From Halonotius sp046719765 (GTDB lineage Archaea; Halobacteriota; Halobacteria; Halobacteriales; Haloferacaceae), in NCBI RefSeq assembly GCF_046719765.1, contig NZ_JABEBY010000015.1, forward strand, positions 22,507 to 86,506: DNA of 64,000 nt, read 5' to 3'. A program made the translations under genes and the position numbers. This document shows, in pieces, positions 34,633-44,133 of the stretch (positions are counted from its first letter, which is position 1; every line of letters begins with the position of its first letter). The notes below the pieces were generated by a model. The model did no database searches and was not told where the DNA came from. It was given only the letters and a program-made list of their open reading frames with translations.

Positions 34633-35794
34633 CCCCCTCTCCGTCGGGATGCTCGGCTACGGGTTCATGGGGCGGGCCCACGCCAACGCCTTGGCTCGAT
34701 TACCGATGTTTTTCCCCGACGCGCCGGCCGTCAACCGCCACACGCTCATCGGCCGAGACGAGGCCGCGCTCAGCGAGGCCGCCGACAGACTCGGCTTCGC
34801 CCACACCGCGACCGACTGGCGAGAGGTCGTCGACGACGTGGACGCCCTCTACAATCTCGCGCCGAACCATCTCCACGCCGAGCCATCGATCGCCGCGCTG
34901 GAAGCCGGCACCGCGGTGCTCTGTGAGAAGCCGCTGGCGGCGACGCTGTCCGACGCCGAGTCGATGGTCGAAGCGGCGACCGACGCGGCTGTGCCCGCCT
35001 GCTGTGGCTTCAACTACCGGTTTGTGCCCGCGATCCAGTATGCCAAGCGACTGATCGACCGCGGCGACCTTGGCGAGATCCGGACGTTCCGCGGTCGCTA
35101 TCTGCAGGATTGGCTTGTCGACCCCGACGCGCCGTGGACGTGGCGGATGGACGCCGACAGCGCGGGGTCAGGCGCGCTGGGTGATCTCGGTGCCCACACC
35201 ATCGACCTCGCGCGGTTTCTCGTCGGCGACCACGCCGGGCGGATCGAACGCGTCGCCGCCCAACTTCAGACATTTACCGACGAGCGGCCCGTCTACGACG
35301 ATGCCGGCGAAACGGTCACGGAGTACCGACCGGTCACCGTTGACGACGCCTACACCGCCCAACTCGCGTTCGCAAACGGCGCGATCGGGGGCGTCGAGGC
35401 CTCCCGTGTCGCCGCCGGCCACAAGAACGATCACACCATCGAGATCCACGGCACCGAGGGGAGTCTCCGGTTCTCGCTGGAGCGGCTCAACGAACTCGAA
35501 GTGCTGACCGGCGACAGCCGCGGCTACGAGACCGTCCTTGTCACCGAGGAGAGCGATCCCTACGCCGGCAGCTGGTGGCCGCCGGGCCACGTCCTCGGCT
35601 GGGAACACACCTTCGTCCACGAGAGCAGCGAGTTCCTACCCGCCGTCGCCGATGGGACGCCAGCGTCGGTCGCGGCGGTCGCGTCGTTCGCCGACGGCTA
35701 CGCCGTCCAGCGCGTGCTCGCGGCTATCGAGGACGCTGCCGACCGCGGAAGCTGGGTTGCGGTCGACGACGATCTCACCACAGCGGGTGAGTAA
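34625..35794 (+). CDS. Gfo/Idh/MocA family oxidoreductase 2
   Basis: 389 residues. N-terminal SVGMLGYGFMGRAHANAL binds the nucleotide, then AVLCEKPLAATLSDAESMVEAA (EKP motif) and a substrate domain with DSAGSGALGDLGAHTIDLARFLVG and a GSLRFSLERL. It overlaps the previous gene by eight bases. Two tandem paralogues in one operon suggest sequential steps or different substrates in inositol or sugar metabolism. Confidence 0.9.
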   Translation: MTDPLSVGMLGYGFMGRAHANALARLPMFFPDAPAVNRHTLIGRDEAALSEAADRLGFAHTATDWREVVDDVDALYNLAPNHLHAEPSIAALEAGTAVLCEKPLAATLSDAESMVEAATDAAVPACCGFNYRFVPAIQYAKRLIDRGDLGEIRTFRGRYLQDWLVDPDAPWTWRMDADSAGSGALGDLGAHTIDLARFLVGDHAGRIERVAAQLQTFTDERPVYDDAGETVTEYRPVTVDDAYTAQLAFANGAIGGVEASRVAAGHKNDHTIEIHGTEGSLRFSLERLNELEVLTGDSRGYETVLVTEESDPYAGSWWPPGHVLGWEHTFVHESSEFLPAVADGTPASVAAVASFADGYAVQRVLAAIEDAADRGSWVAVDDDLTTAGE

Positions 35795-35854
35795 CCGGCA
35801 GCCACCAGGTCGGTAACCGAAACGGCTTTTCGAATCGGCCGTATCCACCTCGGT

Positions 35855-36040
35855 ATGGCAGAGAGTAGCGTCAGCGGCCTTGAACTCGTGCTCACTGTCG
35901 GCATGGGGGCGATCATGGCGGCCGTGCTGGTCGGTCTGGAGTTTCTTGACGGCCAAACCGCGATCACCTTTGTCTCGATGGTCGTCATTGGCTTTATCGC
36001 CGTCCGTACCGTTCGTGGCCGCAGATGGACGTGGCGGTGA
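35855..36040 (+). CDS. Small two-helix membrane protein
   Basis: 61 residues: residues 8-30 (GLELVLTVGMGAIMAAVLVGLEF) and 37-52 (TFVSMVVIGFIAVR) are membrane segments, with a positively charged end RTVRGRRWTWR. No family is recognised. It lies 60 bases after the dehydrogenase and 48 bases before the kinase gene, all on the same strand. Confidence 0.5.
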   Translation: MAESSVSGLELVLTVGMGAIMAAVLVGLEFLDGQTAITFVSMVVIGFIAVRTVRGRRWTWR

Positions 36041-36088
36041 CCAGCCACCGGCGGTCGCGCATGAGCGACCCGTTGTGACGCACTGACC

Positions 36089-38488
36089 ATGGAACCAACC
36101 GAACGGATCGAAACGCTGTATGAGCTGTCACTTGCGATCAGCCCCGCAGCAACGCTTGAAGCCACGGCGGCGACAGCGCTGTCGACGTATCTGGAGGCGC
36201 TGTCGTGTTCGGTTGGCGCGGTGTATGGACGAACCGACGCGGGCGCGTATCGGCGGCTCGGCGGGGATGCGGCGGTCGGGACGGACGACCCGCTGTACGC
36301 GGCCGCCGAACGCCGGCTGCGGGGGTGGGCAACCGACGACGACACGAGCCGCAAATCGTTGCCGATAGCCGGGAGCGTCGACGACGACAACGACGACGAC
36401 AACGACGGCGGCCACTATTATCTGTTCGAGCTTCCCGACTTCGGCGTGCTGCTGCTCGGCCGCCATAGCGAGCCGCTCGCCGCGTCGGTACGGAACGGGT
36501 TGGCACCGCTCAACGAGCAGCTGGCAACGGCCTGTACCACCAAACAGGTCAAGACAACACTGAACGACGCCCGCCGACGGTTTGAGGCGCTGTTCACCAC
36601 GATCACCGAGCCGATGGTCAGCGTCGTCATCACCGAGATCGGCTGTGAGATCAGCCGCAGCAACGAGCCGTTCACCGAGACCTTCGGATCGGTGACGGCC
36701 GCGAACGCAGCGATCGAACCGACCGAGCCGACCGCCGACAGCGACACCGAGCTGACACGCGAGATCGAGGCCCGACTCCGTGAGGGCCGCCCGGTGACCG
36801 AGGCGGTGCGGCGGCGGACGACGACCGGTATGGGTGAGTTTCTCCTTCGGGGCGTGCCGGTCACCGCCGCGGAGAGACAGGAGGTCTTCCTCCTGTATGT
36901 TGACATCACCGAGGAGCGACGCCAGCGACGGCTGTTGGAATCACTCTACGAGCGATCGGAGGCGATCCTCACCAGCGACGATCAGCCGACAGCCCGCGAA
37001 CGAACGGTCGAGACAGCCGTCTCGGTGCTTGATGCGACGGTCGCGGAGATCCACCGCTACGATCGCGCGACCGACACCCTACAGCCGGCGGTGACGACGG
37101 CCGACGAGCCGGTGTTTTCGGCCGACGGCGACGGCGAGATCCTGTGGGAGACCTACGGGGGGACGGCTGATCGGATCGAATCGTTGTCACAGACAGAGTG
37201 CGCGCTTCGGTGTGCCGATGGGGCCGTCGAGAGCGTGCTGTTGCTCCCGCTGGGCGACCACGGCGTGGTCATCATCGGCAACGATCAGCCCGCGGCCTTC
37301 GACGACACCGCCCTCCAGGTGGGCCAGCTGCTGGCGGCGTTCGGCCGCATCGCGCTGACGCGGACGGAGCGGGCGGCGAGTCTGGAGGCGATCCAGTCGA
37401 TCATGCAGGACGCCGTCACGGCCGACACCGTCTCGGAGATGGTTGAGACGGTCGTCGACAGGCTGCCGACGGCGACCAACTTTCCGACGGCGGGGATCTG
37501 GGCGTCCGATCCCGCAACCGAACAGCTCAAACCGATCGGGGCAACCGGGCGGGCCGCCGAGATTATCGGCGACCATCCAACCTTCGAGCCCGGCAACAGC
37601 ATCGCGTGGGAGGCGTTTGCCGCCGGCGAAACGCGGCTGGTGTCGGACGTGCGAGACCACCCCGCGGTCTACAACGAAGACAGCGTGATCCGCTCGGAGG
37701 TCATCACACCGATCGGCGATTTTGGCGTGTTGATCCCGGCGGCGATGCGGCCACAGAACATCACGGTCGCCGACCGGAAGATCGCCGAAACGCTCGCTTC
37801 GAGTCTCGAAACCTCGATCGAGCTGATCGAAAACCGACGGGAGCTCCGCCTGCTGGAGGCGGTGATAGATCGCGTCCTGCGGCACAACCTCCGGACGGAT
37901 CTCAGCGTGATCAAGTCCCGGATCCAACAGATCGCCGCGAGCTGCGATGATGACTCGCTGACCGAGCAGATGTTGGCCCACGCCGAGCGGCTCGAAGCGA
38001 CCGCCGAAAACGCCCGCACGATGCGGTCGGTCGTCCAGAGCCGCGGCCACCGCCAGGAGCTCTCGGTCAAGGACAGCATCAAGGACGCCATCGCAGCGGC
38101 CCCGGAGCCGCCGGCCGGCGTCGACCTCGTTGTCGACACCGACACCACAGCGACCGTCATCGCCCACCCGAAGCTCTCAACGGCGATCGCACAGCTCATC
38201 GAGAACGCGGTCGAACACGGCGTGACCGACGGCGGTACGATCCGGGTGTCAGCCACGACCGACGACGAGCAGGCCGTGATCTCCGTTGCCGACGACGGGC
38301 CGGGCATCCCCCGAAACGAGCTCGCGGTGATCGATCAGGCCGAGGAATCAGCACTCAACCACGCAAGCGGCGTTGGGCTGTGGCTGATCGATCGGATCGT
38401 CGCCTACTCCGACGGCGACCTCTCGTTCGAGATCGACAACGGGACAACAGCCCGGATCAGCCTCCATCGACCAAGCAGCCCACACTGA
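36089..38488 (+). CDS. GAF/PAS multi-domain sensor histidine kinase
   Basis: 799 residues. Residues 1-150 look like a GAF sensor with an acidic NDDDNDG insertion near 95. A PAS domain (about 160-285: MVSVVITEIGCEISRSNEPFTETFG ... LLYVDITEERRQR) is followed by two GAF domains (about 290-440 and 440-590). The kinase core starts at the H-box RVLRHNLRTDLSVI near residue 593-606 (His about 597), N-box ENAVEHG near 704, and G-box DDGPGIP near 735. Soluble, as no membrane helix is seen. A response regulator is not adjacent. It probably senses redox or a ligand in the cytoplasm; the lactate genes lie just downstream. Confidence 0.9.
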   Translation: MEPTERIETLYELSLAISPAATLEATAATALSTYLEALSCSVGAVYGRTDAGAYRRLGGDAAVGTDDPLYAAAERRLRGWATDDDTSRKSLPIAGSVDDDNDDDNDGGHYYLFELPDFGVLLLGRHSEPLAASVRNGLAPLNEQLATACTTKQVKTTLNDARRRFEALFTTITEPMVSVVITEIGCEISRSNEPFTETFGSVTAANAAIEPTEPTADSDTELTREIEARLREGRPVTEAVRRRTTTGMGEFLLRGVPVTAAERQEVFLLYVDITEERRQRRLLESLYERSEAILTSDDQPTARERTVETAVSVLDATVAEIHRYDRATDTLQPAVTTADEPVFSADGDGEILWETYGGTADRIESLSQTECALRCADGAVESVLLLPLGDHGVVIIGNDQPAAFDDTALQVGQLLAAFGRIALTRTERAASLEAIQSIMQDAVTADTVSEMVETVVDRLPTATNFPTAGIWASDPATEQLKPIGATGRAAEIIGDHPTFEPGNSIAWEAFAAGETRLVSDVRDHPAVYNEDSVIRSEVITPIGDFGVLIPAAMRPQNITVADRKIAETLASSLETSIELIENRRELRLLEAVIDRVLRHNLRTDLSVIKSRIQQIAASCDDDSLTEQMLAHAERLEATAENARTMRSVVQSRGHRQELSVKDSIKDAIAAAPEPPAGVDLVVDTDTTATVIAHPKLSTAIAQLIENAVEHGVTDGGTIRVSATTDDEQAVISVADDGPGIPRNELAVIDQAEESALNHASGVGLWLIDRIVAYSDGDLSFEIDNGTTARISLHRPSSPH

Positions 38489-38517
38489 ACGGAAACGCGA
38501 CACGCAAGCGACCAAAC

Positions 38518-38528
38518 CGAATATATTA
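38518..38528 (+). promoter_or_regulatory. TATA-like promoter of the lactate genes
   Basis: CGAATATATTA forms a good archaeal TATA box just after the kinase stop; transcription would start near 38548, directly at the palindrome. Confidence 0.45.
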
Positions 38529-38547
38529 TTAGCTGTTCACAGAGAGT

Positions 38548-38564
38548 GTGAGACGATATCTCAC
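38548..38564 (+). promoter_or_regulatory. Palindromic operator candidate
   Basis: GTGAGACGATATCTCAC: six-base arms GTGAGA/TCTCAC around CGATA, exactly where the start of transcription would be for the TATA box near 38520. This is the place and form of a repressor operator. The regulator is unknown. Confidence 0.45.
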
Positions 38565-38639
38565 AGCAAAAACGATTACATACCTAACTGACTGACAGCC
38601 GAAACCGTGATCGAAGACTGAGACGATCTGCTGTCGGCA

Positions 38640-38682
38640 GGTACCGTTCGACCGCCACCCGGTGGGCGGTCGAGGCGGTACC
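38640..38682 (+). promoter_or_regulatory. Strong hairpin in the lactate leader
   Basis: Arms GGTACCGTTCGACCGCC and GGCGGTCGAGGCGGTACC pair over about 16-17 positions with one mismatch/bulge, around an 8-base loop (ACCCGGTG). There is no following T run, so it is not a typical terminator. It could be an RNA control element or, as DNA, a two-fold operator. Confidence 0.5.
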
Positions 38683-38913
38683 CGTCTCCAGTAACCAGTA
38701 TGAGACAACGCAACCCGCAGTACGCCACGATGACCGACCCACAACACACCGTCCGACCGCCAACCGCCGTATCGCTCCCTGCACTGCAGGTGCCACCACG
38801 CCAGCTGAACCGACGAGATCGACCACAACGAATCGGTGCGCACACGGTGGCCGTGCCGGCAGAAAGACAGCAGAAAGCGACCAGTCGGGTCGGGAGACAG
38901 ACGGGAGCAATCG

Positions 38914-40668
38914 ATGGTTGAGACGCTGCTCGCGGTTATCCCGCTGCTGATCGTGGCGGTGTTACTCGTTGGGCTGTTGTGGCCGGCCGTCCGGGTGATG
39001 CCGGTGGCGTGGGGGGCAGCCGCGGTGATCGCCTATACGGTCTGGGAGATGCCAGCCGACTACGTCGCGGCGGCCAGTCTCAGCGGCGTCATGGCGGCCA
39101 TTGAGATCCTCTGGATCGTCTTCGGCGCGCTCGTCTTGCTCTATACCCTGATGCGGTCGGGGGCGGTCGACCGGATCAACGCCGGCTTCGCCACGATCAG
39201 CGACGACCGGCGCGTCCAGGTGATCCTGCTGGGGTTCTTCTTGGCGACATTTATCGAGGGCGTCGCCGGATTCGGCACGCCCGCCGCGGTCGTCGCACCC
39301 TTGCTGCTCGCGTTGGGGTTCCCGGCGCTTGCGGCTGTCGTCGCCGCACTGATCGGCCACGCGGTGGCGACCGTCTTCGGCGCTGTCGGGACACCGATCA
39401 TCGTCGGCTTCGAGACGCCGCTATCGGCGGTCGAGACACAGATCGCCGACGGGACTGGGATGACGGTCGCCCAGTACGCCGCTGATGCAGCGATCTACGC
39501 GGGGTTGTTCAACGGTATCCTCGGTACGTTCATCCCGCTGATCGCGGTGTCGATGGTCGTCTACTTCTTCGGCGAGGAGCGGACGCTGGCTCCCGTTTGG
39601 GAGGTCGTTCCGCTGGCGATCGTCGCCGGCCTCTCATTTGCGATCCCGTATGCGGGTGTGGCCTACCTCATCGGCCCGGAACTCCCCTCGTTGTTCGCCT
39701 CGATGATCGGGGCGGGGATCGTCGTCAGTCTTCTCAAGGCGGGGCTGTTCGAACCCGACACCCACTGGGACTTTCCGCCACGCGATGAGTGGCCCGACCA
39801 CTGGGTCGGCGAGATCGAACCCGGCGGCGACGACGCCGGATCGACCGCCTCGACAGGGTCGGAAACGGGGGCTACAGCCGACGGCGGCACCGAGATGGAT
39901 ACCCCGTCGGTCGAACCACCGTCGATGAGCCTGCTTCGGGCGTGGTCGCCGTACCTCATGCTCGTCGTGTTGCTGATCGGCACCCGCGTGATCGATCCGG
40001 TGGCGACCTTCTTGCAGACGGGACCGCTGATGACTCTCACGTGGGACATCCTCGGCACCGGCGTCGAGGGCGCGATCGGGTGGGCGTACGTTCCAGGAAC
40101 GTGGCTGTTGGTCAGCGCGCTCATTGCGATTCCGATCTTCGGCATGTCGGGCCAGCAGGTCAGTAGTGCCTGGAAGGAGGCCTTCAGCAAGATCATCTCG
40201 CCCGCGGTCGTGTTGGTGTTTGTCATCGGGATGGTCGAGATCATGCTAACCACTAACGCCCACGGCACCGCGCCGGTCGACGGGAGCATGATCGTCGTCC
40301 TCGCGGAGGGAACCGCATCCGGGCTGGGGGCGGCGTACCCCCTGTTTGCGCCGGTCGTCGGTCTGATCGGCGCGTTCGTCGCCGGCTCGATCACGGTCAG
40401 CAACATCACGTTTGCGGCCTTCCAGTTCGAGGTCGGAACCGCCCTCGAAATGCCGACGGCGGTGTTGCTCGCGGCCCAGACCATCGGCGCGGCAATCGGC
40501 AACACCGTCGCCATCCACAACGTGATCGCCGCGCTGGCGACCGTCGGACTGGTCGGCTCAACCGGCCGGGTGATCCGGCTGAATCTGCTTCCGGTTGCCT
40601 ACTATATTGCGGGCGGTGGACTGCTGACGCTGCTCGGCGTCTACGTTGTCTTCCCAACCGTGTTCTAA
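38914..40668 (+). CDS. lctP: L-lactate permease (LctP family)
   Basis: 584 residues from the ATG at 38914 (the frame extends upstream but that part is not membrane-like). About 12-13 membrane helices; the family signature FIEGVAGFGTPAAVVAPLLLALGFPALAAVVAALIGHAVATVFGAVGTPI is present. A cytoplasmic acidic insertion (residues about 290-350, with Asp/Gly/Glu-rich text) is haloarchaeal. Imports lactate (or glycolate) with protons or sodium. The FAD/Fe-S dehydrogenase gene follows after 45 bases, forming a catabolic unit. Confidence 0.94.
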   Translation: MVETLLAVIPLLIVAVLLVGLLWPAVRVMPVAWGAAAVIAYTVWEMPADYVAAASLSGVMAAIEILWIVFGALVLLYTLMRSGAVDRINAGFATISDDRRVQVILLGFFLATFIEGVAGFGTPAAVVAPLLLALGFPALAAVVAALIGHAVATVFGAVGTPIIVGFETPLSAVETQIADGTGMTVAQYAADAAIYAGLFNGILGTFIPLIAVSMVVYFFGEERTLAPVWEVVPLAIVAGLSFAIPYAGVAYLIGPELPSLFASMIGAGIVVSLLKAGLFEPDTHWDFPPRDEWPDHWVGEIEPGGDDAGSTASTGSETGATADGGTEMDTPSVEPPSMSLLRAWSPYLMLVVLLIGTRVIDPVATFLQTGPLMTLTWDILGTGVEGAIGWAYVPGTWLLVSALIAIPIFGMSGQQVSSAWKEAFSKIISPAVVLVFVIGMVEIMLTTNAHGTAPVDGSMIVVLAEGTASGLGAAYPLFAPVVGLIGAFVAGSITVSNITFAAFQFEVGTALEMPTAVLLAAQTIGAAIGNTVAIHNVIAALATVGLVGSTGRVIRLNLLPVAYYIAGGGLLTLLGVYVVFPTVF

Positions 40669-40713
40669 AGACCACAGAACTGTATTAGGTACCAACGACC
40701 GTGTGAGAACCCT

Positions 40714-43700
40714 ATGAGCAAACCAACACAGGGGTCGACACCCGTCGATCCAGCGACCGATGGACGAAGCAACTACGACTACCACAGCGACGAGATCGAA
40801 GAGCCAGGCCTTGTCGCCGACCTCGATGCCCGCGTCGACGGCGAGGTTCGGTTCGACAGCTACACCCGGAACCTGTATGCGACCGACGCCAGCGCGTACC
40901 AGCAGCTGCCGATCGGCGTCGTCGTCCCGACCTCGACGGCCGACGTACAGGCGGTCATGGCGTACTGTGCCGACAACGACATCCCGGTGCTCCCGCGTGG
41001 CGGCGGCACCAGCCTCGCGGGCCAGACGGTCAACGAGGCGGTCGTCCTCGACTTCAAAAAGAAGCTGGACGCTGTCGTCGACATCGACCCCGAGGCCGGC
41101 ACGGCAACCGCACAGCCGGGGATTACACTCGCGCGACTGAACGACAAACTGAAACCCCACGGCCTGAAGTACGCCCCTGATCCCGCATGGGGCGACAAGA
41201 GCGTCCTCGGCGGCTGTATCGGCAACAACACGACCGGGGCGCACTCGCTGAAATACGAGAAGGCCGACGGCTATCTCGAAGCCGTGGAGGTCGTCCTCGC
41301 GGACGGCACGGTCACCACCTTCGAGTGGATGGCCGTCGACGAACTCCACGAGCGGGCCGAACAGGCCGCGGAACGCGACGATCCGGGGATCGAAGACCGG
41401 GTCTATGAGGTCGTCTCGGATATCCTCCGGAACCACCGCGAGGAGATCGAGGCACGGTATCCCGACCTGATGCGGAACGTCTCGGGGTACAACTTCGACA
41501 AACTCCTCGAAGACGCCGAGGAGCGCGGCGCGGTCAACGTCGGCCGACTGATGGCCGGCAGCGAGGGCACACTCGGCATCGTCACCGAGGCGACCGTCTC
41601 GCTGGAACCGATCCCCAACGAAACCTCGGTCGTCCTGTTGACCTACGACGACGTGATCTCGGCGATGCGGGACGTTGCGCCGATCCTCGAACACGATCCC
41701 GCCGCCGTCGAGGTGATGGACGATGTCCTGCTGGATCTGGCCCGCGATACCGCGGAGTTCGCGCCGGTCGTCGACATCCTGCCGGAGGGTACCGACTCGA
41801 CGCTGCTGGTCGAGTTCTACGCGGAGTCAGTTGCGGCGGGCAAATCGAAGGTGGCGGGGCTGTTGGCCGATCGGCTGCCGGGCTACGACCCCGAGGTCGA
41901 GCCGAGTGCCGAAGCGATCACGACCGACGAGCCACCCCACGCCACCGACGCCCTGGAAGCCTACGACGACGACCGCCAGGCGAAGTTCTGGAAGATGCGG
42001 AAGGCCGGGCTGCCGATTCTGCTCTCCCGAACCGGCGATGAGAAACACTGGCCGTTCGTCGAGGATACGGCGGTTCCGGCCGAAAACCTCCCGGAGTACG
42101 TTGCCGACATCCAGGCACTGTTCGAGGAGTACGACACCTTTGCGTCCTACTATGCCCACGCCGGCCCCGGCGTCCTGCACATCCGGCCGCTGATCAACCT
42201 CAAAGCCGACGACGGCGTCGAGACGATGTTCGAGATCTCGGATGCCGTCACCGATCTCGTCATCGAGTATGGCGGCTCCGTCTCCGGCGAACACGGCGAT
42301 GGCCGGGCACGGTCGACGTGGAACAAGAAGCTCTACGGCGAGGAGCTCTGGAACGATTTCAAGCGGGTAAAACACGCGTTCGATCCCCAGGGCCTGTTGA
42401 ATCCGGGTAACGTCTGTGGTGACTCCGATCCCCGTGAGAACCTCCGGTATGACGCCGACTACGCGTTCGACGCCGGCTTTGAGCCGACGCTGAACTGGGA
42501 CAACGACAACGGCTTTCAGGGGATGACCGAGCTCTGTCACGGCTGTGCGGGCTGTACCGGCCATCAGGATACCACGGGCGGCGTCATGTGTCCGACCTAC
42601 CGGGCGACCGAAAACGAGGAGATCACCTCAACGCGTGGGCGAGCCAACATGCTCCGGCGGGCAATGAGTGGTGAGCTTCCGGACGACGTGTTCAGCGATG
42701 CGTTCAGCCACGAGGTGTTAGATCTCTGTATCGGCTGTAAGGGCTGTAAGCGCGATTGCCCCAGCGGCGTCGATATGGCGAAGCTGAAAACCGAGGTCGC
42801 TCACGAACGGCACCAACGCGAGGGTATCGGCCTCCGCGACAAACTCTTTGCCAACGTCGAAACCCTCTATGGCCTCGGCAGCACGCTCGCGCCGCTGTCG
42901 AACCTGGCGACCAAGCTTCCCGGCAGCGGCCTGCTTGCCGAGAAAACACTCGGCATCGCCCGGGAACGCGAATTGCCGACGTTCACGCGCAACACCCTGC
43001 AAAAATGGGATCGAAACCGCCCACCGGCCGTCAGCGAACGTGAGGCCGACCGCAAGGCCCTGTTGATCCCCGACCCCTACACCAATTACACGCAGCCTGA
43101 GGTCGGTAAAGCCGCGGTTCGGGTACTCGAAGCCGCCGGCGTCCACGTCGCCATCGCCGACGAGGTAACAGACAGCGGGCGACCGGCCCACTCGAAGGGG
43201 CTGCTTGACCAGTCGAAGGCGACCGCCGAGGCCAACGTCGAAGTGTTGGCCGACCGTGTCGCCAACGGCTGGGAGCTCATCAGCGTCGAACCCAGCGACG
43301 CGGTGATGTATCAGGAGGATTATCTCGATCTGCTCTCCGGCGAGGCGGTCGAAGCCGTCGCCGACAACACCTACAGCGTGTTGGAGTACATCGACACCTT
43401 CCGGCTAGATGATGCCATCGACACGGCGGGCGACGAGACGCTGTCGTACCACGGCCACTGTCACCAGACCGCCGCCAGCCGCGAGCACCACGCGGTCGGC
43501 GTGCTCCGGCGGGCCGGCTACGAGGTCGATGTGCTGGACACCACCTGCTGTGGGATGGCTGGCTCCTTTGGCTACGAGGCCGAGCACTACTCGATGAGCC
43601 AGGCGATCGGCCGGCTGCTGTTTGACGCTGTCGACGACTCGCCGGCGAAAACGGTTGTCGCGCCGGGCACGTCGTGTCGCTCACAGCTCAGTGACACCGA

Positions 43701-43758
43701 CCGGTACGACGGCAAACCGCCGCACCCCATCGAGAAGGTCGCTGACGCGCTCCAGTAG
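40714..43758 (+). CDS. FAD-linked D-lactate/glycolate dehydrogenase with Fe-S domain (GlcD-GlcF fusion)
   Basis: 1014 residues. Residues about 1-600 form a vanillyl-alcohol-oxidase-type flavoprotein: VLPRGGGTSLAGQTVNEAVVLD, GGCIGNNTTGAHSLKY, NVSGYNFDKLLEDAE and HAGPGVLHIRPLINL. The C-terminal part has 4Fe-4S sites CHGCAGCTGHQ/MCPTYR and CIGCKGCKRDCP, and CCG motifs HGHCHQTAAS and TTCCGMAGSFG. This is the one-chain version of GlcDEF-like enzymes; it oxidises D-lactate (or a related 2-hydroxy acid) and passes electrons to the membrane quinone pool or a soluble carrier. Paired with the permease it makes a lactate use system. Confidence 0.93.
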   Translation: MSKPTQGSTPVDPATDGRSNYDYHSDEIEEPGLVADLDARVDGEVRFDSYTRNLYATDASAYQQLPIGVVVPTSTADVQAVMAYCADNDIPVLPRGGGTSLAGQTVNEAVVLDFKKKLDAVVDIDPEAGTATAQPGITLARLNDKLKPHGLKYAPDPAWGDKSVLGGCIGNNTTGAHSLKYEKADGYLEAVEVVLADGTVTTFEWMAVDELHERAEQAAERDDPGIEDRVYEVVSDILRNHREEIEARYPDLMRNVSGYNFDKLLEDAEERGAVNVGRLMAGSEGTLGIVTEATVSLEPIPNETSVVLLTYDDVISAMRDVAPILEHDPAAVEVMDDVLLDLARDTAEFAPVVDILPEGTDSTLLVEFYAESVAAGKSKVAGLLADRLPGYDPEVEPSAEAITTDEPPHATDALEAYDDDRQAKFWKMRKAGLPILLSRTGDEKHWPFVEDTAVPAENLPEYVADIQALFEEYDTFASYYAHAGPGVLHIRPLINLKADDGVETMFEISDAVTDLVIEYGGSVSGEHGDGRARSTWNKKLYGEELWNDFKRVKHAFDPQGLLNPGNVCGDSDPRENLRYDADYAFDAGFEPTLNWDNDNGFQGMTELCHGCAGCTGHQDTTGGVMCPTYRATENEEITSTRGRANMLRRAMSGELPDDVFSDAFSHEVLDLCIGCKGCKRDCPSGVDMAKLKTEVAHERHQREGIGLRDKLFANVETLYGLGSTLAPLSNLATKLPGSGLLAEKTLGIARERELPTFTRNTLQKWDRNRPPAVSEREADRKALLIPDPYTNYTQPEVGKAAVRVLEAAGVHVAIADEVTDSGRPAHSKGLLDQSKATAEANVEVLADRVANGWELISVEPSDAVMYQEDYLDLLSGEAVEAVADNTYSVLEYIDTFRLDDAIDTAGDETLSYHGHCHQTAASREHHAVGVLRRAGYEVDVLDTTCCGMAGSFGYEAEHYSMSQAIGRLLFDAVDDSPAKTVVAPGTSCRSQLSDTDRYDGKPPHPIEKVADALQ

Positions 43759-43854
43759 GCTGTTGTCGGTCGATCCCGGCGAGCGCCGGGATTCGGATAC
43801 ACGCCTAACAGCAGTTGCCACATGTAGTCTCCCACTGTTATGGAACTGACGCAC

Positions 43855-43864
43855 AATATTAATA
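43855..43864 (+). promoter_or_regulatory. TATA box of the sulfur operon
   Basis: AATATTAATA lies about 30 bases before the ATG of tusA at 43894, giving a leaderless transcript. Confidence 0.5.
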
Positions 43865-43893
43865 CGATGGAGACCAAAGGTGTAGGTGTAACG

Positions 43894-44133
43894 ATGAGTA
43901 CATCTATCGAACCGACCACGACCGTCGATGCACGCGGCGCGACCTGCCCCGGCCCGCTGATGGATCTGATCGGCGCGATCCGCGATGCGGAATCGGGCGA
44001 CGTCGTGCGACTTCTCAGCGATGCCGAGCAGTCACGCACCGACGTCCCCGAGTGGGTCGACGAGGCTGGTAACAAGCTACACGGAATCGAAGAGCACGAC
44101 GACTACACGGCGTTCTACGTGGAGAACGTATGA
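43894..44133 (+). CDS. TusA-like sulfurtransferase/sulfur carrier
   Basis: 79 residues from the ATG at 43894. Cys18 in DARGATCPGPLMDLI is the conserved sulfur-carrying residue of the TusA/SirA fold, and the strand-helix-strand continuation SGDVVRLLSDAEQSRTDVPEW is typical. It carries persulfide sulfur between proteins. Its last four bases (ATGA) overlap the start of the SQR-like gene, a translationally coupled pair. Confidence 0.92.
   Translation: MSTSIEPTTTVDARGATCPGPLMDLIGAIRDAESGDVVRLLSDAEQSRTDVPEWVDEAGNKLHGIEEHDDYTAFYVENV

Larger units (their letters stand above)
38489..38913 (+). other. Long structured leader before the lactate permease
   Basis: 425 bases without a convincing gene. It holds a TATA-like box near 38520, the palindrome at 38548-38564, and a strong hairpin at 38640-38682. 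If transcription starts after the TATA box, the permease mRNA would have a leader of about 370 bases, unusual for haloarchaea where leaderless mRNAs are common. A 73-codon frame at 38700-38921 overlaps the permease start and has no family. Confidence 0.6.

Noticed and set aside
38640..38682. Terminator of the kinase gene
   Set aside because: The hairpin lies 150 bases past the stop and has no T run; archaeal terminators are T-rich. A regulatory structure fits better.
38700..38921. 73-codon frame in the lactate leader
   Set aside because: Overlaps the permease start, has no family, and its composition looks random.
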